Shown here piece by piece: positions 1 to 6,814 of a stretch of 16,635 bases of DNA. The notes under the pieces are model-generated. The model saw only the letters and a program-made list of their open reading frames with translations, was not told where the DNA came from and did no database searches. The position numbers and the translations under genes are program-made. The stretch's first letter is position 1, and each line of letters begins with the position of its first letter. Source of the stretch: BTRG01 sp036986275 (GTDB lineage Bacteria > Pseudomonadota > Gammaproteobacteria > Acidiferrobacterales > SZUA-150); the NCBI GenBank assembly GCA_036986275.1, contig BTRG01000054.1:1-16635 (forward strand), written 5' to 3'.

Positions 1-708
1 CAGCGATCGCTCATCTATTACCCGGTCAAGGGGCCTGATTATAAGAATCTGGATTCTATCCAGCTTAAGAGTGAAAACGTGGTGTTGAATGCCTGGGTCG
101 TGAACCCCGGCAAGGCGCAGGCGATACTTTATTTTGGCGGCAATGCTGAGGCGGTGGCCTATAACACGCCGATGTTTCAGGAGTCGTTTGGCCACCATAC
201 CATCTACCTCACCGAGTACCGTGGCTATGGCCGCAGTACGGGCAGGCCCACGGAACAGGGGCTGTATGCCGATGCGCTGAATTGGTACGACAAGCTCAGA
301 AATAAACATGAGCAGATATCCGTCATAGGCCGCAGTCTGGGTGCGAGTGTGGCGGTCTATCTGGGGAGCATGAGAAAGTTGCAGCGATTGGCGTTGGTGA
401 CGCCGTTTGAAAGTGTCGAAAAAATGGCCAAACGCTTTTATCCATTCCTTCCGGTATCGCTGTTGTTGAAGGATAAATATAACTCTGTAGACATTGCCAA
501 ATCTATCGAGGCACAAACCCTCATCCTTGCGGCAGAGAAGGACAGGATAGTGCCGCTGCCTCATGTGCAAGCCCTGGCTTCGGCCATGCCGCCGGGCATA
601 TCAAAAACCGTTATTTTGGAAGAGGTCGGGCATAACACCATATCCGATAACCCGATGTATACTATTGAGCTCGCGCGCCACTTTGATTTGTCGGCAGACA
701 GTAAATAA
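1..708 (+). CDS. Alpha/beta hydrolase, 5'-truncated by the window edge
   Basis: The frame is open from the first base, so the 5' end lies outside the window and the GTG at 79 is only an internal codon; 235 residues are visible. Counting from that GTG, the nucleophile elbow GRSLG has its Ser at residue 86, the likely acid is Asp155 in AAEKDRIVP and the likely base is His185 in EVGHN. This is the full Ser-Asp-His triad in the expected order. The block YRGYGRSTGRP resembles the YfhR/Bem46-like branch of the fold, and FGGNAE probably carries the oxyanion-hole backbone. Many relatives have an N-terminal membrane or signal segment, which cannot be judged here. The substrate is unknown; a serine esterase or peptidase-like activity fits. 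A 110-bp gap separates it from the next gene on the same strand. Confidence 0.88.
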   Translation, partial: QRSLIYYPVKGPDYKNLDSIQLKSENVVLNAWVVNPGKAQAILYFGGNAEAVAYNTPMFQESFGHHTIYLTEYRGYGRSTGRPTEQGLYADALNWYDKLRNKHEQISVIGRSLGASVAVYLGSMRKLQRLALVTPFESVEKMAKRFYPFLPVSLLLKDKYNSVDIAKSIEAQTLILAAEKDRIVPLPHVQALASAMPPGISKTVILEEVGHNTISDNPMYTIELARHFDLSADSK

Positions 709-809
709 GCAAAGATAGAGTCAAAGGGGAGTATTAATAAAGTTGGTGTGATGCATCCGTCTATTTGTATAGCGTTGACGGGCCTGACTCGGGTGTTGTC
801 CAGAATAAT

Positions 810-813
810 GGAG
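810..813 (+). promoter_or_regulatory. Ribosome binding site deciding the GTG start at 819
   Basis: GGAG lies five bases before the GTG at 819. The longer in-frame alternative, TTG at 765, has no Shine-Dalgarno-like sequence and would add 18 polar residues before the first membrane helix. The GTG is therefore the better start. Confidence 0.6.
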
Positions 814-818
814 TTCCG

Positions 819-2051
819 GTGGACGTACATACTTTCTTCTTATACCTGTTGATCATCCTGCTGACCGCGCGAATATTCGCGGAGTTGGCGGTACGGCTGC
901 ATACGCCGTCGGTAATCGGCGAGCTTGTCGCCGGGGTCGTGCTGGGGCCGAGCCTGCTGGGCTGGCTTGAGCCGGTGCAGGCCATCAAGCTCATGGCGGA
1001 GATCGGCATTATCCTGCTGCTGTTCGAAGTGGGGTTGGAGACAGACGTCAAGCGCCTGATGCGAACGGGCGGCAAATCGTTCGTGGTCGCCATCGTCGGC
1101 TTCGTACTGCCGATGGTGTTGGGGTTTTCGCTGGGTTACTGGGTGTTCGGTTTATCGCTAATGGTGTCGCTGTTCATTGGCGGAACCCTCACTGCCACCA
1201 GTATCGGCATTACTGTACGGGTACTGACGGACCTGAAACGGCGCCACGCGCTGGAGGGACAGGTAGTTTTGGGGGCCGCGGTGCTGGACGATATACTGGG
1301 GGTGGTGGTGCTGGCGCTGCTCTACGAATTTTCCATCGGCGGCGGTGTCAGTCTTGTCAATGCCAGTAAGGTACTGATATTCGTGGCGGCGTTTTTTGTG
1401 CTGGCGCCCATTGCAGCCAGACTGATCTCACTGATTATCAGACGCTTCGATGCGGTCAGCGAGATTCCGGGTTTGTTGCCCACCACCATCGTATCGCTGG
1501 TACTGTTCTTCGCCTGGCTGGCCAACACTATGGGAGCGCCGGAATTGTTGGGCGGTTTTGCGGCCGGGCTGGCGCTGTCAAGGCGCTTCTTCCTGCCCTT
1601 GGGCGCCGCCCTCCATACCGATCCGGGATTCGCTGACCGCATTGAGGAACAGATGAAACCGATCATCCATTTGTTTACACCAATCTTTTTTGTTTTTGTC
1701 GGCTTGTCCCTCAATTTCCGTGCAATTGACTGGGGTTCCCCTTTCATCTGGGTCTTTTCCCTGTCCCTGTTGGTCGTGGCCATCGTCGGCAAGCTCGTGG
1801 GCGCGTTCATGATCAAGGAATCGTGGCCTATACGTTGGGTCATTGGCATCGCCATGATCCCACGCGGGGAAGTGGGACTTATCTTCGCTGAACTCGGTCG
1901 AGTCAGCGGCATCTTCAACAATGAAATCTACGCGGGACTGGTGATTGTAATCGCGCTGACGACCTTGCTGTCACCCATCGCCATGAAGTGGTTCTACGGG
2001 CGCTATGGTCATCGATTACAGACCGGACCATCGGTTGAGGAGGCAGGTTAG
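819..2051 (+). CDS. NapA-like CPA2 Na+/H+ antiporter
   Basis: This is a predicted inner-membrane cation/proton antiporter of 410 residues with about 12-13 hydrophobic segments. The first helix begins almost at once (FFLYLLIILL), followed by the family motif GELVAGVVLGPSLLG. TM5 carries the Asp-Asp pair in VLDDILG at residues 157-158, the pair that marks electrogenic NapA/NhaA-type exchangers. A TM10 lysine in VGKLVGA (residue 325) may match the NapA lysine that pairs with it. PRGEVGLI near the C-terminus is another CPA2 signature. The protein ends soon after the last helix with no RCK or other cytosolic domain, unlike the antiporter encoded opposite it. Expected roles are sodium export and pH homeostasis; sodium rather than potassium is inferred from the DD pair. 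The start is GTG; a TTG at 765 is in frame but less likely. Confidence 0.85.
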   Translation: MDVHTFFLYLLIILLTARIFAELAVRLHTPSVIGELVAGVVLGPSLLGWLEPVQAIKLMAEIGIILLLFEVGLETDVKRLMRTGGKSFVVAIVGFVLPMVLGFSLGYWVFGLSLMVSLFIGGTLTATSIGITVRVLTDLKRRHALEGQVVLGAAVLDDILGVVVLALLYEFSIGGGVSLVNASKVLIFVAAFFVLAPIAARLISLIIRRFDAVSEIPGLLPTTIVSLVLFFAWLANTMGAPELLGGFAAGLALSRRFFLPLGAALHTDPGFADRIEEQMKPIIHLFTPIFFVFVGLSLNFRAIDWGSPFIWVFSLSLLVVAIVGKLVGAFMIKESWPIRWVIGIAMIPRGEVGLIFAELGRVSGIFNNEIYAGLVIVIALTTLLSPIAMKWFYGRYGHRLQTGPSVEEAG

Positions 2052-2077
2052 CCCGCATATTTCATGAAGGCGGGCTA
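2049..2077. terminator. Shared hairpin containing both stop codons of convergent antiporter genes
   Basis: TAGCCCGC (2049-2056) and GCGGGCTA (2070-2077) form a perfect 8-bp stem around a 13-nt loop that itself holds the palindrome TTCATGAA. The TAG in the left arm is the plus-strand gene's stop and the TAG of the right arm, read on the minus strand, is the other gene's stop. Neither side has a strong U-run, so efficiency as an intrinsic terminator is uncertain. Confidence 0.55.
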
Positions 2078-4066
2078 CTCTGTTTCAGATAGTTCTCGCA
2101 GTAGCACAGTCTCCGCCTGTTCCAGAGACGATGGCGCACCATAAAGAATCAGAACATCACCGGCAAGCAGCACAGTATCGGCGGCAGGATTGAGTATCCG
2201 GTGGCCCTGGCGGTGCATGGCCGTTATGGTGATGCCCAGATTTTCCAGCCCAAGGTCAGCGATACGGCATTGCACGGGCCATGCATTCTCCGGCAATTCA
2301 ATCGCCTGCAGCTGCTCCATATCGTCGCCCGGTGTCACGACAGCAGTTTCCTCGCCGGGGAAAAGCCTGCGTAGCAGGGCGTAGCGATCGTTCCGTATCC
2401 GGCGGATCTTGTTAAATACGCGCGATACCGGCACCTTGAGCATGATCAGCAGGTGGGACGCCATCATCAGGCTCGACTCCATCGTTTCCGGGATCACTTC
2501 GGTTGCCCCGGCCTCCTGTAGCCGCTCCAGTTGAGAATCATCGGCAGTACGGACCAGAATCGGGAGTTCGGTATTGCTGTGGCGTACATTGTGCAGGATC
2601 TTTAGTGAGGTACTCACATCGTTCAGGCTAATCACCAGGGCCGCCGCCTGCCTCAAGCCGGCCGCCTCAAGCAGTTCCAGGCTGGCGGCATCACCGTAGG
2701 TAACAGGTTCTTTTGCCTTGACCGCGTTCTGCACCAAAACAGGGTCAAGATCCATGGCGATAAAGTTGATGCCCTCATCTTCCAGAAAACGTGCGATGTT
2801 TTGTCCCACTCGCCCATAGCCACAAATAATGACGTGACCGCTTAACCCGTGGACAGTGCCCGCGACCTGCTCCCGGATCGTTGCCCGGCTTATTTTCGAT
2901 CCGCTGGGCAGGATCATCGCCGCGAGTCGACCGTTGAAACGTATTGCCAGTGGCGCCAGGACCATGCTGATGAGCAGTGCCGCCAGGACCACTTGCCCAT
3001 ACTCAGGCCGGATGATGTTGGCGCTGAGCGCCATCGCCAGGATGGCAAAACCGAACTCGCCGCCGTGGGCCAGCACCAGGCCCGTGCGCAGGGCGACGGC
3101 GTTGTTCCAGCCTGCCAAATGGCACAGCCCTGTCACCAGCAACATCTTGATCAGTATCAGTGCCGTGAGCAGTAGCAGAACCCAGGCCCATACTTCCGGC
3201 AACAACTGGACATTGAGCAGCATGCCGATGGTGATAAAGAAAAGCCCCAGCAAGACGTCACGAAATGGGCGGATTTCCGCCTCCACCTGATGGCGGAACT
3301 CGGTTTCACCCAGCATCATGCCGGCGATAAATGCCCCCAGGGCCAGGGACAGGCCCAACTGCTGGGTGATCCACGCGGCGCCGAGAATGACCAGCAAAGC
3401 GGTCAAGGTAAACACTTCCGTGGACCGGAATCGGGCCACCCCTCTGAACAGCGGTCGCAGCACCCAGCGTCCAAGCGCGAGGATTACCAGCAGGGCGAGC
3501 ACTCCCTTAGCCAACGCGTCAACCAACGTGAGGGCATGCGTATCGCCGGTGACGTTACTAAGATTGGCGACGAGTATCAGGAAGGGGACGACCATGATGT
3601 CCTGGAACAGGAGTATGCCCATGGCATTTCTACCATGGCGGGAATGAAGCTCAACCTGATCCGTCAATTGTCTTGTGACCAGTGCCGTTGACGACATTGC
3701 CACGACGCCACCAAGCACCACTGCGCTTTCCAAAGACATCCCAAGATACATGGACACGGCCGCGGTGATGGCGGTGCTCAACAGGACCTGGGATGCTCCG
3801 AGCCCCAGCACGGAGCCTTTCATGCGAATCAGAAGCGGCAGGGAAAACTCCAGGCCTATGGTGAACAGCAGGAACACCACACCGAATTCGGCGAACGCCC
3901 GTGTATGTTCCGTGTTAGCGATCAAGGCAAAGCCATACGGCCCCATCAACACACCGACGAACAAATAGCCGAGTATGGGTGGCAGACGCAGGCGCAGCAG
4001 CACTACCACCACCGCAACCGCAGCCGTAAACAGAATCAGGATATCACTCAGGTAGCTGTAGTCCAT
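2075..4066 (-). CDS. Kef/YbaL-type cation:proton antiporter with RCK domains
   Basis: This 663-residue protein has an N-terminal CPA2 exchanger domain (about residues 5-380). TM5 contains Gln155-Asp156 in LLFQDIMVV, the QD form typical of Kef-type K+/H+ systems, in contrast to the DD form in the neighbouring gene. A TrkA_N/RCK Rossmann domain follows from about residue 409 (HVIICGYGRVGQNIA, glycines 416/418/421, acidic strand end AMDLD), then a TrkA_C-like domain from about 560 to 650. The dinucleotide fold and overall length match KefB/KefC/YbaL proteins, in which NAD(H) or other ligands gate the transporter. The likely role is K+ efflux coupled to proton uptake under electrophile or pH stress. 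No KefF/KefG-like accessory gene is nearby. The Shine-Dalgarno sequence before the ATG is weak. It is convergent with the NapA-like gene. Confidence 0.88.
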   Translation of the reverse strand: MDYSYLSDILILFTAAVAVVVVLLRLRLPPILGYLFVGVLMGPYGFALIANTEHTRAFAEFGVVFLLFTIGLEFSLPLLIRMKGSVLGLGASQVLLSTAITAAVSMYLGMSLESAVVLGGVVAMSSTALVTRQLTDQVELHSRHGRNAMGILLFQDIMVVPFLILVANLSNVTGDTHALTLVDALAKGVLALLVILALGRWVLRPLFRGVARFRSTEVFTLTALLVILGAAWITQQLGLSLALGAFIAGMMLGETEFRHQVEAEIRPFRDVLLGLFFITIGMLLNVQLLPEVWAWVLLLLTALILIKMLLVTGLCHLAGWNNAVALRTGLVLAHGGEFGFAILAMALSANIIRPEYGQVVLAALLISMVLAPLAIRFNGRLAAMILPSGSKISRATIREQVAGTVHGLSGHVIICGYGRVGQNIARFLEDEGINFIAMDLDPVLVQNAVKAKEPVTYGDAASLELLEAAGLRQAAALVISLNDVSTSLKILHNVRHSNTELPILVRTADDSQLERLQEAGATEVIPETMESSLMMASHLLIMLKVPVSRVFNKIRRIRNDRYALLRRLFPGEETAVVTPGDDMEQLQAIELPENAWPVQCRIADLGLENLGITITAMHRQGHRILNPAADTVLLAGDVLILYGAPSSLEQAETVLLRELSETE

Positions 4067-4311
4067 GACTCAACCGCTTGGAAGGGATGCGTGGGCCATC
4101 ATGGCTGGCGCGGGCGGAAATAGAGGCATCCAGTGGACATTCCTGCCGCAAACCGTCGTCGAGCGTACAAGGACGTATTCACTGTGTGACCTCAAAAGTA
4201 TAATTGTAAAAACCTAAGGTTAGGTTGTATCTCCCCCACAGTTTATCGGACACTCCTATGCAGAGGCAATCTCATGAGAGCAATGAGTCATGAGCAAGGA
4301 GAAGACCTTGA
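4067..4311. other. Non-coding spacer upstream of the Kef-type gene
   Basis: No open frame in this stretch looks like a protein gene. It contains the 16-bp palindrome described separately and a TATAAT hexamer on the plus strand (4199-4204), with TATACT overlapping it on the minus strand. No convincing -35 partner is seen for either. The part from about 4250 to 4310 may be the decayed left end of the IS-like remnant that follows. Confidence 0.4.
4211..4226. promoter_or_regulatory. 16-bp palindrome, possible operator
   Basis: AACCTAAGGTTAGGTT has two perfect 7-bp arms with a 2-bp centre. It sits about 145 bp upstream of the Kef-type gene's start, just upstream (in the minus direction) of a TATACT hexamer, a plausible place for a repressor or activator. 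The palindrome is directly visible; the regulatory role is inference. Confidence 0.35.
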
Positions 4312-4506
4312 TGGCTGGAATCGACCTGTCAAACCGGTCAGCGGATAAAAGAAGCCAGTGCTACATGGCACGGGTCGGTCTTTCAGGGTCGTCCCGGGCA
4401 TCGCCCGCTGGATCAGGGTGATCAACTGCCCCGGTTAGGACGCGAGAACAAACGGTCGAAACAGGAGATCGACATTCCTAAGAAAGGCCGCAGTGGGTTC
4501 AACTGA
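4312..4506 (+). pseudogene. Decayed IS3-family OrfA C-terminal remnant
   Basis: Reading in frame to a TGA at 4504-4506 gives a tail with GRENKRSKQEIDIPKKG. This closely resembles the leucine-zipper end of IS3-family OrfA proteins, which usually read like RRENKRLKQE-DILKK. The core from RENK to the end is recognisable, but heptad leucines are changed (Ser and Pro in place of Leu). In-frame stops at 4291 and 4309 break any upstream part, and the rest of the frame is not recognisable. No OrfB follows: the sequence runs straight into the 3' end of the cytochrome gene on the other strand, and the two stop codons are interleaved (4499-4501 and 4504-4506). It is best read as an old, truncated insertion. 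The identification rests on about 15 residues. Confidence 0.5.
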
Positions 4507-6520
4507 TCAGACCCTGTATAAACCCAGTCAACACCAATACCAGTATTCCCAAACCAATAATAATTAAAGTAAATCCCAGAATCCTGGAATTTTTTACTTG
4601 CCTGACCGTGGGTGCCTGCACAAGAAAATCATCCAGTTCGCCAGATTTTTCCAGGCGTTCATATTCCAGTGGCCGTTCTTCTCTGAATTCATCCAGTGGT
4701 ACGGTGCCTGTAAACATGACGATGTCCAGTGGAAATTTCTCTGGTCTGAAATGACTGTTAAAGAAATGTACCGTAAACAGGAAGACGATGGCCAGAAAGG
4801 CCTCCTCACCGTGAACAATAGTGGCAACATTGAAAACCCAGCCTGGCAAATAAGCAGCAAAGGCTTCAGGGAACCACAACATCAGACCTGACAGGCCGAT
4901 GACAAACATACCCCAGAATGGCGCCCAGTAATCGAACTTTTCCCAATAGGTCCAGCGATCAAAGACCGGGCGTGGCCCTTTGCCAAAGAACCATTTCATC
5001 ATGGCGACGAAATCGTGCCAATCCTGCATACGTGGGACCAGGGAATCAGGACCGAACCAGGCAAAGCTTTCCAGTCTTTTTACCACTTGCTTGCTCAGTA
5101 TTACCGCAAGATGGCCGAAGAAAAGCACACCAAAGGTGGTAGCCGCAATACGATGAATAATACCGGCAATTTGTGGGCCACCCAGCAGCTTGATCATTAC
5201 AGGCGCCCAGAAACTATCGGCATACAAAAGTGTGGTGCCGGTCAGGGCCAGCGTCATCACAACCAGGGCCAGTAACAAATGCACCTGGCGCCAGCTTTTT
5301 GAGAATCGACGTACATGTTGCGTGCTCTTGAGTTCACCGCGATGATTAACATGTATTGCCTGTTTACCAATTCTGTGTTCCTTGAGTTCACGGTAGAACC
5401 ATAATAAGGAATGGCCCCAGAAAAAGAAGAACACACCTGCGAGCAATACGATCATAAATTTTGATACATACCACATGGCGGGAAACCGTTCACGGTCATG
5501 GGTGTTACCGTGGGGCTCGAACGTGATAAAACCCGCGGTGGCATTTTTGTGGCATTCCTTGCAGGCCTTAAGACGATTGCGCTTGTTGGTCCGGGCATGT
5601 GGGTTTTTACTGGGCAAGGCATTATGGGCATTGTGACAATCGTGGCATTTGGCGGTATGCGTGTAACCCAGGCGTGCCACCTGGCCGTGATACGTGGCGC
5701 GATAGGATTTAAATTCTTTTTCGTGACAGGAGCCGCAATTTTCCGTGATGGCCAGTTTAACGGGATCGTCATCAGGTGATGTGATTTTGTGAGGATTGTG
5801 GCAGTCGCTACAGACGGCCGCATCTAACTTGCCAAATCTTTTAACCGCAGCTCCGTGTACGGAATTTGTGTATTGCCTAAGTTGTTTCTCATGACAACTG
5901 CCGCAGATTTCCGGTGACGCCAGCCTGAACGATTCCGCCGCCTTGCCATCCATAGGCACAACGTTATGTTTGCCGTGACAATCAGAGCAACTTGCATTGT
6001 CTTTCTCGGGGTTTTGTTTGTTTGCACGGGCATGAACTGAGTCCAGATATAAGCTGGTTTCCGCCGCAACTTTTTTAGGTTGTACTCTGGCGACAGTCTC
6101 TGTTGGCGGCAGGCCCACCATGGTGCGTGTGATGTCTATCTGTGATTTGGTTTTACTGACCTTGGTTTTTATAACTTGTTCAGAATGGCATTGGATGCAA
6201 TCCACCGAACGTTGTTTGCCCTCTCTATGCGGGATTTGCTTGATGGTGTTATGACAAGTAACACATTTTTCCTTGTTATGGACGCTACTATCCAGTTCAT
6301 CCGGGTCTACAAACAGGTTGCGCTTACGGCTTTCGCCAAATTCGCCTGTCGGTGTGGCAAACCCTTTTTCGCCATGACACTCCTGGCACTCTGTATTCGG
6401 AGTGTTACGGGAGACTTTGACAATTTCGTCACTCTTGACAGCAGACCATGCTGTTGACCCGGAGAGGGTCAACAGCACAGCCATCAGAACAAGGACGAAC
6501 TGACGGACAGCAACAACCAT
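4499..6520 (-). CDS. Nonaheme cytochrome c fused to membrane cytochrome b (CbcL-like)
   Basis: The predicted protein has 673 residues. An N-terminal signal/anchor (about 6-28) precedes a periplasmic domain with nine CxxCH motifs, at about residues 45, 86, 108, 178, 206, 237, 262, 292 and 320. Five to six membrane helices follow between about 350 and 670, with histidines suited to b-heme ligation (near 414, 456, 470, 570, 585). Nine c-type hemes plus a HydC/FdnI-like diheme b domain is the known architecture of Geobacter CbcL, an inner-membrane quinol oxidoreductase. By analogy this protein should pass electrons from the quinol pool to periplasmic acceptors; the octaheme cytochrome encoded just upstream is the obvious partner. 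The preferred start is ATG at 6520; a GTG immediately before it is possible. Its 5' leader contains a palindromic repeat element. Specific orthology to CbcL is not established. Confidence 0.85.
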   Translation of the reverse strand: MVVAVRQFVLVLMAVLLTLSGSTAWSAVKSDEIVKVSRNTPNTECQECHGEKGFATPTGEFGESRKRNLFVDPDELDSSVHNKEKCVTCHNTIKQIPHREGKQRSVDCIQCHSEQVIKTKVSKTKSQIDITRTMVGLPPTETVARVQPKKVAAETSLYLDSVHARANKQNPEKDNASCSDCHGKHNVVPMDGKAAESFRLASPEICGSCHEKQLRQYTNSVHGAAVKRFGKLDAAVCSDCHNPHKITSPDDDPVKLAITENCGSCHEKEFKSYRATYHGQVARLGYTHTAKCHDCHNAHNALPSKNPHARTNKRNRLKACKECHKNATAGFITFEPHGNTHDRERFPAMWYVSKFMIVLLAGVFFFFWGHSLLWFYRELKEHRIGKQAIHVNHRGELKSTQHVRRFSKSWRQVHLLLALVVMTLALTGTTLLYADSFWAPVMIKLLGGPQIAGIIHRIAATTFGVLFFGHLAVILSKQVVKRLESFAWFGPDSLVPRMQDWHDFVAMMKWFFGKGPRPVFDRWTYWEKFDYWAPFWGMFVIGLSGLMLWFPEAFAAYLPGWVFNVATIVHGEEAFLAIVFLFTVHFFNSHFRPEKFPLDIVMFTGTVPLDEFREERPLEYERLEKSGELDDFLVQAPTVRQVKNSRILGFTLIIIGLGILVLVLTGFIQGLIS

Positions 6521-6539
6521 CACTGCTGCCCCGTTAACT

Positions 6540-6630
6540 CCCTCTCCCTTCGGGAGAGGGCAGGGTTGAGGGGACTATAATAAATTCGTTTTTTTATATA
6601 TCCCCTCATCCTAACCTTCTCCCTGAGGGA
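6540..6630. repeat. REP/MITE-like imperfect inverted repeat
   Basis: Two 30-bp arms (6545-6574 and 6601-6630) are inverted copies agreeing at about 23 positions, around an AT-rich spacer. The left end forms its own hairpin, CCCTCTCCC/GGGAGAGGG (6540-6548 and 6552-6560). The GC-rich style matches dispersed palindromic intergenic elements common in proteobacteria. It lies between the octaheme and nonaheme genes, starting about 20 bp upstream of the latter's start codon, so it could affect mRNA stability or relative expression within the transcript. Confidence 0.7.
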
Positions 6631-6814
6631 CGACTCCAGGGATGGAGGAGGTAGAACGAAGTTCGGAACCAGAGTCGAGAAGGAATGGCTCCGTTATTGA
6701 GTTGCGTGATTTCATGTTTCCAATATCATCAATTACACTGTTTTTCCTGATAGTCAGGCTTTTGCATTGCATCAAGATTATGTTAACGGGACAGCAGTGA
6801 ACAACCATGGTCGT
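6631..6814. other. Intergenic remainder between the two cytochrome genes
   Basis: With the repeat element this makes a gap of roughly 290 bases between the octaheme and nonaheme genes. It contains GGAGGAGGTAG-type purine-rich sequence that looks like a continuation of the repeat, then AT-rich sequence. No gene, clear promoter or terminator is visible. Confidence 0.4.

Noticed and set aside
5452..6069. Open frames in other frames and on the opposite strand within the cytochrome genes
   Set aside because: They overlap CxxCH-rich coding sequence, lack recognisable domains or ribosome sites, and are shadows of the real genes.
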